64,000 bases of DNA from Ctena decussata. Its lineage: Eukaryota; Mollusca; Bivalvia; Lucinida; Lucinidae. The notes beneath the pieces are model-generated. The model was not told where the DNA came from and made no database searches. It was given only the letters and a program-made list of their open reading frames with translations. Every line of letters starts with the position of its first letter. Within the stretch, counting starts at the first letter, position 1. This document shows positions 1 through 13,523 of this stretch, one piece after another. The translations under genes were made by a program, and so were the position numbers. The stretch lies in NCBI GenBank assembly GCA_963989385.1, contig OZ022512.1, positions 25,751,899 to 25,815,898 on the forward strand. The letters run 5' to 3'.

Positions 1-1320
1 AAACTTACGGTTGCGGATGCCTACCGACATAGTTCACTTGAGTCATATTCATGAAAGTTATTGTCAACTCTTCACCCAGAGACATATTACAAAACACACT
101 TCCATTTAACCTGCGCCGATTATCTTTTTTTCAAAGATTTTTCTTGTTTCGAATTAAAACTCTAACTCGGTCGATTTTCTGGTCACACGTGAAGTGATCT
201 TATTTCAAACACCAGTGATTTGCAGATGAAAATATACATTTAGAGATAAGAAATCAACATCTAGCCATCTCCAAAGACGACCATTATGGAAAACATAAAT
301 AGATACAACACTCTTACCAAGTGGTACAATCCAAACAATAAAAGAAAACCCATTTCACTTAAACAACCCCTGAAGGTCATAACAACTGACAACGATTTGC
401 CCACTATACAGATCGGACTATGGGGCACATGTACTGTACGCTCCCAACCAGTGACCATTCATACTGGTCAGCACTAACGCGTCTAAACCGGCACGGCAGA
501 GGTATGTATATGTAGCTAGTCGTGAGACACTTCAAGCATTCCGGACGCCTTGGCTATCCAGGCGCCTTCAAGTTCTATAGGAGACATCATGACCCACGGA
601 CGATGCCTAAATTGTGGTCGTTTTATAAATTTCCGATTTGATGGCCATGACCGAAACAGAGACGGACTTTCAGTTACTGGGCTTTCAGTTTCACTGGCTA
701 GTCCCTTTGATACAGGCAATAGGAAGGCGATGCTTACTAATCGCCGGCGAGCACCTGATATCACCTCTGTATAGGGGCTCATGTCTGTGTATTGTGTACG
801 TTCGTATTTAGGACTTGTTAATGTATCTACAGTGTAAAAGAATCCCATAGAACTGGAGGAAATAGGCAGGCGATGCTTACTAATCGCCGGCGAGCACCTT
901 ATATCACCTCTGTAGTGGGGCTCATGTCTGTGTATTGTGTACGTTCGTATTTAGGACTTGTTAATGTACCTACAGTGTAACAGAATCCCATAGAACCTGG
1001 AATCCGGGCGCAAGACACTTCAAAGTCACTGTAAAGGTACGAGACAGTACCGTACTTTTTTATATGGAAAACATCTTAATTGTATAAAAACCTTGCACTA
1101 ATTTAAATGCGGAATTCCTCCCGTGCATTTCCGTGCATTTTAATGCAAAATTAAAGCAAGTTTTTTATGTAGTCATTTTCCTTATTAAAAAGTTGGAAAT
1201 ATCCCATACATTTATTGTAAATAGCCTGGCAGTCAGATGTCAGGTCCTTTACCGTAAAACCTTAAAATTTACGGAATCTTTTTACAGTGCATGGTTCACG
1301 AGTCCGGACTTATGGTTATG
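1..1320. other. Non-coding stretch left of the first transposon
   Basis: I see no gene here. The open frames are short and show no recognisable domain. The main structure is a two-copy tandem repeat at 715-1001, listed separately. A 5' untranslated exon of the ARF gene could lie here or outside the window, but nothing identifies one. Confidence 0.6.
715..1001. repeat. Two-copy tandem repeat, unit about 143 bp
   Basis: The stretch starting with GGCGATGCTTACTAATCGCC near 726 recurs at 869, a shift of 143 bases. The copies stay nearly identical through the ACAGTGTAA..GAATCCCATAGAAC segment. It looks like a local duplication; no coding content was recognised. Confidence 0.85.
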
Positions 1321-2289
1321 GTATACACTGTGTCCATTCGTGTACGCCTATAAATGCGAGTTGGAGCAGTGTATGCCGAGTTAGAACACATTCAGAGAAT
1401 GCTCGCGGACGAGAGGTAAGTGTTTGCCATGTGTTTTAACAGCCAACTAAGGTTTATGTCCCTCTCTTCTTCGCAGTTTTCGTCTTAGACATCATCTACA
1501 ACCGCAGGTAAATTTTCAAAGCACCACATCTTGTAATAACACAAGAAACATCGCAAATGCTTGCAAAACATGTCAAAATGTTTGCTACTGGTCTTAAATT
1601 GTACTCAATATACGCAAACACTGTCTTCATTTACCAAAATGATAAACTGGAATAAGAAATGATCCAATTGTGACCATCAGAGCGAAGCCACAAAATGCTG
1701 ATCGTAAAACTGAGAGAGCTGTTTGTATTTGTTTGCACCAGGGGTGTTGCCAAAGTACACGCCGAGTTGCAGCACCTGTGCACGCCGAGTTTAATCATTG
1801 TTGACATACGGGTGTACCGCGAGTTAGAGTACATAAACATCAAGCTCAAAGACTAATGACCAAATATGTACCATGCTCTGTATTTATGAGCCTTATCTGA
1901 CCCGACAAAAATAACAGATTTTGTATTTGTTTAAAGGAAGTGTATCTGAACGCTCTTCCACTGATAGATAGAGTTAATTATGAAGCCACATTTTGCGTTT
2001 AAGTACAGTGATAATACGAAAAAAATAAAAAATAAAAAATAAAATGTTTCTGAAGAAAATTTCGAAGCATCCTAGCTAAAACCAGCAAGCACCAACCATT
2101 AACGCTGACTGAGCTGCGAGTAAAAAGGTTGCGTATCACATAGTGCAAAAGCAGTCTGCCCATGGTTATAAGCTTTATACCCTTAACCACACGCACAGGC
2201 TGATAAGTATGTCATAAGCTGCAGTCCCTTTTGGCACAACTCAATAAAAATATCTGTATCCAACACCTTAGCACCCCACCGCCACACCC

Positions 2290-2365
2290 TGTGTAGCGCC
2301 TTGTATAGCGGATAATCTTCGCCTTTCACACAAAATGTCGCAGGTTCGACTCCCACGGACGTCAC
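2290..2365 (+). repeat. tRNA-like SINE head, degenerate
   Basis: The segment has a tRNA-like layout with an A-box-like stretch near TAGCGCCTTGTATAGCGG and a good pol III B box, GGTTCGACTCCC, near 2342. No clear tail was found. It lies inside the 1326-4540 element. Confidence 0.35.
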
Positions 2366-2707
2366 ATGTCCGATCCATTTTTTCCAATGGACTAGAAAAT
2401 ACACAGCCAGGGCGAGTGTGTTCTGGGCTAAAATAAGTGGCATCAGAATCGCAGCTGGTGATTACAGCGTCAGTGAACGACGGTAGTAGCGTCCGCCTGA
2501 TAAAACCGGCAAAACTGTACATGTGCACGCAAAACACTACCAAATACCAAAGCAAAATATTACCAAAGTTTAAGTTGACGTAGTCGCTACTTTAAGGGCT
2601 TTACCTTTCTGTGCATGTATATTCGGACACAATAATAACAGCCCTCCACATGCCTGCAACATAATTTTATCTGCGAGACCGTCTCCTCTTTAACATATTT
2701 ATCTCCT

Positions 2708-3283
2708 GTGCCCTTGCAGCCATACGACAAGGCTACAAGTGCAATCCTGATGAATGGCAGCACAGGAGAATGGTTCAGAACAACAGTTGGAGTAAGACAA
2801 GGATGTTTGCTGTCACCCACCCTCTTCAACATTTTTCTCGAACGGATCATGTCTAATGCGCTGGAAGAACATGACGGAAAGGTTAGCATAGGGTGGGGGG
2901 AGGGGGGGCAAAATATTACAAATCTGCGGTTTGCCGATGACATAGATGCTCGAGCTGAGAAAGAGCAGGAACTAGAAGCCCTAGTTGACAGTCTCGACCA
3001 AACCTGCACAAGGTATAAGATGGAGATTAGTGCTGAGAAGACCAAACTGATGACAAACAGTGCAGTTGGCATCCAGAGGGAGATCAAGGTAAAAGGACAG
3101 AAGCTGGGTACTGTAACAAGCTTCAAATGCATTGGAGCAATTGTCCCAGATGATGGCTCAAAACAGGAGATTCTCTCAAGGATTGCACTAGCCACTTCAG
3201 CTCTTACAAAGCTGAAACCAAGCAAAGTAAACGTAGAACTATTGCGTATCTACCCATCTGATTTAGAAAAGCGTACAGAGTAA
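2708..3283 (+). pseudogene. Non-LTR retrotransposon reverse transcriptase fragment (RTE-like)
   Basis: This 191-codon open stretch encodes the palm region of a LINE-type reverse transcriptase. Residues 28-37 read GVRQGCLLSP, the conserved motif before the active site. FADDI near residue 75 carries the catalytic aspartate pair, and the following EKTKLM segment is typical of the RT palm and thumb. Everything N-terminal (endonuclease, fingers) is missing. After the ALTKLKP segment the reading jumps to DLEKRTE, which in related RTE-like elements lies well downstream, so there is an internal deletion too. A G-rich run after residue 60 has probably replaced part of the normal spacing. It is a dead fragment nested in the Transib-like element. 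The RTE assignment rests on my memory of the family. Confidence 0.85.
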
Positions 3284-4571
3284 TGTGTCTGCCAATAAAG
3301 AGCGACTGAGAGAGAGTTCACAGCTATTTCAATCAGAAAAGAGTCAATAAATCATAGTCCTTTTCCTTAGCATATCAGTAACTTTCATTTTCTTTAGAAA
3401 TGATACTTTGCTTGGGTGAATGAATACACTTTCATGGGGAAGCAACTCTGTCATTTTCATTCTTTCCGTCCTTCTAGATTCTTGAAGAGAAGAATTGCTG
3501 CCCAAGCAGTAATTGCATTCCTTTAAGAGAAGAGCACCATTTTGGAAGTTTTTTTTTAAATGAGGAAGTCAGTACAGATGTTTCCTTTTGTACTCTTTTG
3601 GAATGAGTTTAAAATGTAAAGACTGGAATTTACTTTTCCCACGGTCAACAGATAAAGTGAATCTTCGAACTGAAAGTTCACCCGTCGAATGGTATAAGCG
3701 ACAGTGATCTAATAGCTCTTGAAAAGAAAATGTTCTGAATGAACAGTAATAACATTGGCAGGCAAACTCATCATATCTGGAAGACAAACAAAATGTGGAT
3801 GCTCAATCATTTACAATATTCTCAATCATTCTTTTGAATTTACTAATAGAATGATTTTTCATACAAGCAATCGGACAGCCAACAACAACTGACTGACTTT
3901 GTTATTTCAGTACGAAGCAATGTCAATAAATGCTCAGCTAGACAGCTGCAACTAAATTTAATGCCTTTTTTTATTTAAAAATCACAAAGAGCAGTATTTT
4001 ATTCCAACTAGGCGTACACCCTTTTTGACAAAAAAGCTTAATCTCGGCGTACATGGGTTCTCCAACTCGCCGTATTTTCGTTAATTATGTATTTGCAACT
4101 CGGCGTGCACTCCAAACCATTACAGCCTGCCTACAAATGATTTCTATATTCAAAGCAGACATGTTTTGACCGATTCATCTATTACAATAGCTTCAATATA
4201 TATCTGCCTAGCTAATAAGGAACCTATCAATCAAAAGATACATGTATTTGTAAAGAAATGCCGAATTCTTTTTCAGTAAAGGCAGTCTCACTTCAAAGAA
4301 TGTACAGATTTGGTTAAATATTCTGTAAATCGAACTTTGCATTCACGTGAAATTATATCAGTCTGAAAGCTTATTCAGTTACAGATACACTCATGCTAGT
4401 TTATTACATTTAGATGACGAAAAGCCCTGATAAATGAACTTACTTTAAAGCCATGATGACATTTCCGAGACGTGTTTTCTTCTAACTCGGCGTACACTGC
4501 TCCAACTCGCATTTATAGGCGTACACGAATGGACACAGTGGTATACCCTTGATCACTTTTACTTTAGATAT

Positions 4572-4830
4572 ATGAGCCATGATACGGGTATACAACAAAG
4601 TGGCATGTGCAACAAGCGAAGACTCAGATCAGCCAGGGCATCCGCACAGTCTGATCTGAAGTTTCGCTGTGTGCTTAAAGGTTAGCTAAGGGTCTAAGCT
4701 ACCTCCATGCGGACAGTGAAGACTCTAATCAGACTGGGCGGATACCCAGACTGATTCGAGTCTTCGCTGAACGCACATGCCACTTTGCTGGTTATGTCGC
4801 ACATGCCACTTTGCTGGTAATGCTCTACAT
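4572..4830. mobile_element. Palindromic MITE, family B (degenerate)
   Basis: The layout is GAGCC..CAACAAAGTGGCATGTG..CTCAGATCAGCC..GGTTAGCTAAGG..GACTCTAATCAGACTGGGCGG..GCCACTTTGCTGG, an inverted arrangement around a central GCTAAGGGTCTAAGCTACC stem. It matches the copies at 30795, 47418, 50951, 51919 and 63192. The right end carries a short extra repeat of the GCCACTTTGCTGG segment. Confidence 0.8.
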
Positions 4831-5080
4831 GATTTCACTAAGACTGATTTTTATGATATCACTAAAGACGGTAATTTTGTGATTTTACCAAATAATTCTA
4901 AATCAGTAGTCCTATTATAACATACTGGATCAAAATTTGTGCAGCCAGCAACTTCGATGACTTCGGCAAATTAATTTGAAATTCTGAGTCGATCGAAAGA
5001 AACTGTCGTGTTTGGAAAATATTGGGCGTTGAAAAACGGATTTGAAATAAAGTAAAACGGCGACTCATAAATTACTTTTA
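4831..5080. other. Non-coding stretch
   Basis: AT-rich sequence with no gene or recognised repeat. Confidence 0.5.
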
Positions 5081-5082
5081 GC

Positions 5083-6185
5083 TCACCTGAGCCGAAGGCT
5101 CCTGGCCGCGGGGAGATTCTTAATTTTTATGCTCTCATGATCATAGTCAGGGGATATTAAGATTTCTCCTGTTTGTCGTCCGTCCGTCTGTCCGTCCGTT
5201 CGTCACACTTTATTGTATAGAGTTTGGGTAATCAGCCGGTGTCTTCAATGAATCAAACTTTGCATAAATTTTTGTGGACGTATTTGAAGATGTGCATGTG
5301 GATTTTTGAGTTCAGTAAAAATTGAATTTTGACAGAATTACGGCCTTTTGAACTTAGTCATTTTTTCATTGTAGTGTATGGTTTCGTGTAATCAACTCCT
5401 CCCACAGTTTTCAATGGATCTTTTTCAAGCTTTGCGTGCATGTTGTGATCATAATGAAGATGTTCATGCGGAATTTTGTTGGAGCTAGAGTTGATTTTGA
5501 TAGAATTACCGCCTTTTAAACTTAGACATTTTAGACAAATTTTAGAATTGTAGGGTATGAAGTTTGTGTAATCAACACCACCCACACTATTTAATGGATC
5601 TTTTTAAACTTGCATCCGTGTTGTGGACACATTGAAAATGTTCATTGGGAATTTAGTTGGAACTTAAGTTAATTTTGAGAGAAATAGGGCCTTTTGAACT
5701 TAGTCAGGCAAAATTTTGCATTGTATGATATGGAGTTTGTGTAATCAACACCTCCCGCAGTTTTAACGGATCCGTTTTTCAAACTTGCATACATATTGTG
5801 GATACGTTGAAAATGTGCATTTGGGTTTGTGTTGGAGCTAGAATTAATTATGACAGAATTACAGCCTCTTGAACTTAGTCATTTTAGGCAAATGTTTGCG
5901 TTGTAGGGTAGGTACTTTGTCAACTCCTCCCACAATTTTCAGTGGCTGTTTTTCAGACATTGTGTTCTTGTTGTGGACATAATGAAGATATGCATGTGGG
6001 TTTTAGGTGGAGTAAAAATTAATTTTCACGAAATTATGGCCTTTTAAACATATTCATTTTAGGTAGCAAATTTACATCTTTTTGAAGATAGTGTTTGCGC
6101 TTAAAAGGTGCTTTAGGGATGTTTATATGTCCTGTGACAGGCGCTACACGGGGCATCATTAGGTCTTACAGACACAATTTTCTAG
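5083..6185. mobile_element. Helentron-like satellite element, CTAG-type 3' end
   Basis: It opens with TTTTAGCTCACCTGAGCC, followed by a CCGTCCGTCTGTCC microsatellite. A degenerate tandem core follows, with a unit of about 180 bp containing ATTACGGCCTTTTGAACTTAG and GTAATCAACACCTCCC. It closes with a small hairpin (GTCT-TAC-AGAC) and AATTTTCTAG followed by TT. The 3' end matches the class seen at 19317 and 27823, while the 5' end looks like the AGCTCACC class, so it may be a chimera. No coding sequence. Confidence 0.65.
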
Positions 6186-6199
6186 TTCTTGCTACATAG

Positions 6200-7471
6200 G
6201 CTAGGGCCCAGCATCTACTGTTTACGCCCCCCCCGCCCCCGCCCAAAATAGCTAGATCTGAGTCAAGCGGTCAAGCTCAACCCAGGTCTCTCATATTTCG
6301 ACAATTTCAAACATCTCAAAAGCCACTGAGCCAGTTATAACCAAATTTCATATAGAGCCTCCTGGGGTTTAGGGAACTAAAATTTGTTCAAACTGTCCAG
6401 ATTACATGACCAACATGGCCGCCATGCCCATATATGGTAAAAACCTTTAAAAATCTTCTTCTCCAATACCTACTGACTAATGGCCTTGAAATATGGTATG
6501 TATTATCGGGTACTTGAATACTACCAGGATTTTTCAAATGATTCTTCAATTACCTTAGGTTGACCTTGACCCTTTTTACGGTAAGCCAAATTAGCTTTCT
6601 GGTGTATAGGAAAATGCTCGAGTATAGCATAAGAGTTCATGGAAGTTTACCGTTAAAAATCTTTTACACTGGATATACATTTGGCACTGTAGCTCTATCA
6701 AATTTATTCAAATGATGATCATGGACTGACCTTGACCTTGTATTACAGCAAGGTCAACATATTTTTGAAGATTTTGGTATTACCCACCAGCTAAATGTGT
6801 ACTTGATGATTTTGACTGGCAGAGGTCAGGGCCATTCTTCAGCATTTGACCACGTTCATTCATATTACATAGAGGATCTTACATGAGTGCTCATGTATTA
6901 TTGAATTTATTAAACGAGTTGGGGAAAACGATAAGATGCGAGGCTATGCCGAGCATCTTATCGTTTTCCCCAACGAGTTTAATAAATTCAATAATACAGG
7001 AGCACGAATGCAAGATTCTATTTATCATAAGACACAAAAATCGCATTTTATCAGCAGAATTTGCACTAAAACGTCACGATTTCGCCATTAGAAAACGCGA
7101 CGTTTTTATGGACGTCAACGTATAACGTTACGACGTAATTTGCATATTTAATCCACTAGTGGATTATCGCATTTAATGCATGGCTTTATTACACTCTCAG
7201 ATGCGACGTCATATGATAAAACAGCTTCATGCCTATTGGCCAATCGAAGCAGCTGAGCTGAAAGAAGAAAATGTCATATGGAACCGCCTGATGGGCCAGG
7301 GAAAAGACATTTTGTTTAATTTCTTCTACGGAATTGCTCATGGCATTGAAACTGATATTCATCAGCAGATGGGATTCATATACTATCAGGTTTGTTTAAA
7401 TGACGACCCTAGTTTGACCGTGACTTTTTTTACGCAGGTAAGTCATTCGGGTCCTCATGGTTCTCTTGTAT
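6200..7471. mobile_element. Helentron-like element, left end missing, with a MITE inserted
   Basis: It carries the satellite core typical of the AGCTCACC family (CATGACCAACATGGCCGCC, then ATATGGTAAAAACC, then CTTCTCCA) and ends at 7435-7471 with CAGGTAAGTCATTCGG and a GGTCCTCATGGTTCTCTTG tail, a decayed form of the family's 3' hairpin. No AGCTCACC left end was found. A family F fold-back element interrupts it at about 6868. Confidence 0.65.
6868..7225. mobile_element. Fold-back MITE, family F, with a long hairpin
   Basis: It begins near AGAGGATCTTACATGAG and contains a strong hairpin at about 6893-7000: TATTGAATTTATTAAACGAG, GGGGAAAACGATAAGATGC and a short loop, then the same arms inverted. 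It ends near CATATGATAAAA. Diverged copies lie at 51355 and 52178. Confidence 0.75.
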
Positions 7472-8591
7472 TTAAGCTCACCTGAGCCAGCGGCTCGGTG
7501 GATGCTTCTAGGATAGGCAGGCTCCGTCGTCCGTCCTTCCGTCCACAAATTAAAAACGACTTCTCTTAGCCCGCTGGGCCGATTGCAACCAAATTTCATA
7601 TAGGGCCTCCATGGCTTGCGGGAAAAAATATTGTTAAAATAATCTGGCCCACATGACCAACATGGTCGCAACGCCCAAAAATGGTACAAAACTTTAAAAA
7701 TATTCTTCTCCAGAACCAATAGTCCGATGGCCTTAAAACTTGGTATGTAGCATCGGGCACACGAGTACTACGGGTATTGTTCAAATCATGACCTTGTGTA
7801 CACCATGACCCTTTTTGCGGCAAGGTCAAATTTGCTTTCCGATGCTATTATATGGGAAAATGCTAGATCAACAGATTTCATGGAAATTGTTGAAGATTTG
7901 GGACTGAAAATTGGTATATACATATAGTCATCTTAATAAGCATATGAAGATTTGTGAGTACAAGTGGTCAGGGTCATACTTTGACCTTTGACCCAGGTCT
8001 CATATTTTGACAATTTCAAACCTCCCCAGAAGCCACTAGGCCAATTGTAACCAAATTTCATATAGAGCATCCTTGGGGTGAGGTAACATTTTTCTTCAGT
8101 CCAGGTCACATGACCACCATACCCACATATGACAAAAACCTTTAGAAATCAATTGACCGATAGCCTTGAAATTAGGTATCTAGCATTTGATCGTCGAGTG
8201 CTACCAAGTTCAAATGATGACCTTTGGTTGATCTTGACCATTTTTTTTTCGGTAAGTTTAAATAGGGGAAATGCTAGAACATTAGATTTCATGGAAAGTC
8301 TTGAAGATTTTGGCCCAAGATTGCTGAGATGATGATCTTGGGTTGACCTTGACATTTTTACGGCAAGGTCAAACTTGCTTTTCTGGTGCAAGTAGGGAAA
8401 ATGCTGATTTAGTATGGGAAAATGCTGATTTAGACTGTTAGAATATTTTTGCAAATAAATGAGTTCATGAACATTTTAGCAATAGAAGTCAAGGCCATTC
8501 TTTGACCTTACCAATGTCTCTCATAGTTTGACTGTTTCAAATCATTTTTACTCAGGTGAGCGATTTTGACCCTCTATGGCCCTCTTGTTTT
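7472..8591. mobile_element. Helentron-like satellite element (AGCTCACC/CTTG class)
   Basis: It starts TTTAAGCTCACCTGAGCC, then a CCGTCCTTCCGTCC microsatellite, then a core of about two diverged units of about 400 bp (GGGCCGATTGCAACC, CACATGACCAACATGG, CTTGAAACTTGGTATG, AGGTCAAATTTGC). It ends CAGGTGAGCGATTTTGACCC and a CCTCTATGGCCCTCTTG tail. It abuts the preceding element head to tail. No genes. Confidence 0.8.
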
Positions 8592-10024
8592 TGGGACACC
8601 CCTTGATATTGGGATATACCATGGCATATTTTAAGTTCGTGACGTCATCACGTTTGGTGTGAAAGTATGCTATTTATGTCAAAGTAAGAACTATTTTCAT
8701 GAAATCTGTTTTTATTCTTCTATGTTTTTTCTATTAATGAATATATTTCCCATCCAGGACTATCAGAAACACATTTCATCGCGCAGAGCTGTCTATTTTG
8801 GACTGTCATGATGTCATCTGAGTGGGATGCAATCATTGCTCATTAGACGTATCCCAATATCGGGACATTGACGTGGCATGTGCAACGAAATTTCCACCAC
8901 GTCCGCCATTTTGACAGCTAAAACAACTGTGTCGCCAAGTAAATAGGTTATCATAAACAGAATTACATAGAACTGAAGATTTATTTCCAGTACCGAGGGA
9001 CCAAAACATATTAGGTAATCATTATAACTGAGCAAAGAAAGGCATTTACGTCGGGATTTGAAAATACTGATGTTTGGATTCATTAGTTCCTGCTAAATGA
9101 CAGTTTGAAAAAGTGGGTGGGGTGTCAACAACAAAAGAGTATTGCAAAAGTTTGGATTATTTCATGTTCTGATGACAGTCTTATACATCTTAATGAGGGT
9201 CACAGCAGTGCAGTTGAAAATCTGGAATTCCTTGAATTCAAGTTAACTCTTGAAGTTGTTTAAAACTGTGCTAAGTTATATATGAGAGAAATTCAAACTC
9301 TCACTTTCTAAAATGCTTGGATACTATTCCTGAAAAAATGATGTTCCGTTTTGCTTTACGGTGATAAGGTGCAAGTCATTAAAAACTTGCAATTTTTCAG
9401 TGGTTGTGTTGTGTTGAAATGCACTGATATTTGCTATGTTACGCATAATATACGATACTAAATCTTCCAATAAAGTTCGGGTCCATAGAAATAACAGAAC
9501 ACACCAAAACACCAGAAAGTACCTGAACTTACTGGAATGCACTATGAAAAATAGGGTTTTCCTTTACTTGTGTGTGGTGTTCAGACTGGAATATCATTGT
9601 ATGTCATTATTTAGAGGATAATAAATTAGGTTTTCAAGTTTATATACAACTTAGAGAAAAAAAGTTTTCTAATAAGTTTTCTGATTGCACTCTCTCCGGA
9701 AGTATTTATGCCAGTATTGGTGCTACTTCGACAATATACAGATACAGATAAAAATGCTTTCCTGTTCATGAATAGAGATAGAGAGTGTATGTAACTAAAG
9801 CAGAATTGTGTCTGTTCTGGTGTCTGTAAAAAAGCTTTTTCCTGGGTCAGGAATCAATTATTATGCACTCTTAATTAATTATTCAAGGCATCATAGAAGT
9901 AATATAAATGGTCTTGAATGCATTTTATGATCCTTGACACTGAAATGGAAAGTAGCATAGACTCAAGTAGTGTCCCATTGGACACCCAAAATTGAATCAA
10001 TATAACGAAATATGGCTCGAACAA
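8592..10024. other. Non-coding stretch
   Basis: No gene. A partial inverted pair, GATATTGGGATATACC near 8607 and GTATCCCAATATCGGG near 8857, hints at an old fold-back element of about 270 bp. The remaining open frames are short and unrecognisable. Confidence 0.5.
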
Positions 10025-10262
10025 GGCCAAAAAAAATCGCTTGTTGCCGGTTACCCTACTGACCCTATGTTTTCGGGCCTACTTTAACTTTTTTATGGCC
10101 TTATGGGATTTTAAAAGTCTATTTTTAGGCTATTTTAAAGTTTTTTTTATACATTTTGCATACAAAATAGTTTTTATAAAAAAAAGTTTGCCTACCTAGT
10201 ACCTACCAACCCTAAAAATTTTGGAGACGTAACCGGAAACAAGACTTTTTTTCTTTTGGCCT
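10025..10262. mobile_element. Short TIR MITE
   Basis: The ends are inverted: GGCCAAAAAAAATCGCTTGT with GCCGGTTACC at the left, and GTAACCGG with AACAAGAC and TTTTGGCC at the right. The size of about 240 bp and lack of coding capacity fit a MITE. No clear target duplication was seen. Confidence 0.7.
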
Positions 10263-10389
10263 AATGCTTTTCACCAAATAAGCACTTCATACTTAACCCC
10301 AAATGGGAAGACCCTATATTAATAGTGCGTTCCGGTAATTTAATTACAGATGCATCCCCGTGTTTTGGTGCGTTCCGGTATCTCTATGG

Positions 10390-10540
10390 ACAGATAAAGT
10401 TTGAGTGAGTGATTGAAGTTGAACTCCAGGTTTAACGTCCCAACCATTAGGTCTCTCACCGCGGTAGGTTAGAGCCTCAGCCAGGCACATATACAAAAGT
10501 GAAGTTCTGCCTTTGGAAGTTCAGGTGGTTATCTCTACCT
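10390..10540 (-). repeat. SINE 3' part, reverse orientation
   Basis: Read on the minus strand it contains GGGACGTTAAACCTGGAG followed by CACTCACTC, the same tail motif as the forward SINE at 20290-20436. Only the distal part is recognisable. Confidence 0.55.
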
Positions 10541-10662
10541 TTGCATAACAGTTGGCTTGACATAAGTGTCATAAGTAAAATGTCTTTGAAAGAGCCATAG
10601 TATCATATTATTTGTATTGTACTAACAATGTTTATGAAAATGCCTTTGATGTGGGTTTTGTT

Positions 10663-11062
<400 letters not shown>

Positions 11063-11169
11063 TTTAAAGAAGTTGACATGTTTATATTTTTGGAAGAAGT
11101 GAATTCATCTATATGTTATGGACCAAGAAAGTTCCAGGTGGCTGTAAATGAACATAAAGATGAAGACAT

Positions 11170-11820
11170 TATTATCCCCTCACACCACGAAGTGGTGAGG
11201 GGATATAGGTTTTGTCCGGTACGTAAGTACGTACGTACGTACGTATGTATGTTCACCTTTTGTCATCGCTCTAGCGCCTACATTTCTCAATGGATTTTGA
11301 AATAACTTCACACAAGTGTAGGGCATGACAATATCTCGAGCAAGTTTGACTTTCAGGGTGCTGCGCCCAAGGTCAAGGTCACTTTGGCTATTTTTAGAAA
11401 AACTTTGTCAGCGCTCTAGCGCCTACATTTCTCAATGGATTTTGAAATAACTTCACACAAATGTAGGGCATGACAATATCTCGAGCAAGTTCGACTTTCA
11501 GGGTGCTTTGCCCAAGGTCAAGGTCACTGTGGCTATTTTTAGAAAAACTTTGTCAGCGCTCTAGCGCCTACATTTCTCAATGGATTTTGAAATAACTTCA
11601 CACAAATGTAGGGCATGACAATATCTCGAGCAAGTTCCACTTTCAGGGTGCTGCGCCCAAGGTCAAGGTCACTGTGGCTATTTTTAGAAAAACTTTGTCA
11701 TCGCTCTAGCGCCTACATTTCTCGACGGATTTTGAAATAACTTCACACAAATGTAGGGCATGACAATATCTCGAGCAAGTAGTCTTGTGTGAGGGGATTT
11801 GTATCGCCTGCGATGCCTTG
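11170..11820. mobile_element. Helentron-like element with a 145-bp tandem core
   Basis: The left end is a hairpin, CCCCTCACACCACG with AAGTGGTGAGGGG, followed by a GTAC/GTAC microsatellite. The core is about 3.5 units of exactly 145 bp: GCTCTAGCGCC recurs at 11268, 11413, 11558 and 11703. Each unit has GGTCAAGGTCAC and TATCTCGAGCAAG. The right end is a hairpin ATCGC-CT-GCGAT at 11803-11814, then GCCTTG and TTTT. It lies in ARF intron 1. Confidence 0.85.
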
Positions 11821-13170
<1,350 letters not shown>

Positions 13171-13523
13171 TAATAGAAACACTATTTGGGCTGTGTGAAC
13201 TACAAGGCTATTCAGGGCAGTATAGATAGGAGTAAGCTGTGACACATTTGCTTTGGGGAGACTCTTTTAGTTTTACTCAAAATCATGGTTGCATTGTTTT
13301 TAAGAAAGTCATTGTTTAGGTGTGATGCACTGCTGCACTCAAGTTTTCCTCGCACAGATATGAACTGAATACATGCATTTCAACTTCTTCCTCAGCTGCC
13401 AGTCATGGCCTCAGTAGCTGATAGTACTTTTGGTACCCTGCTTCTCAAACACTGACTGAATTCAGCAGCTTTCAGGTACATCAGTTGCAGCAATGCTATG
13501 AACTTATAGCAATATAACCAGTT

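Larger units (their letters stand above)
1326..4540. mobile_element. Transib/RAG-like DNA transposon, non-autonomous candidate (61-bp TIRs)
   Basis: The two ends are inverted copies of each other over 61 bases with one mismatch by my count, each beginning CACTGTGTCC. The element is flanked on both sides by the 5-base direct repeat GTATA (1321-1325 and 4541-4545), a clean target-site duplication. Inside both ends are clusters of the motif GTGYACGCCGAGTT (1755, 1778 and 1812 on +, and inverted near 4006, 4043, 4063 and 4097), probably transposase-binding sites. A 5-bp duplication plus CAC-starting inverted ends is the known signature of Transib and RAG-like (ProtoRAG) transposons, whose ends resemble the RSS heptamer CACAGTG. 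No transposase frame is visible, so it looks non-autonomous. A CACTA/CMC-type element is the main alternative. Confidence 0.7.

Noticed and set aside
1405..1500. Possible small exon signals (GTAAGT at 1416, TTCTTCGCAG near 1477)
   Set aside because: They lie inside the transposon and nothing coding or ARF-related links to them.
11268..11805. CRISPR-like regular repeats
   Set aside because: Head-to-tail 145-bp satellite units without unique spacers, in an animal intron.
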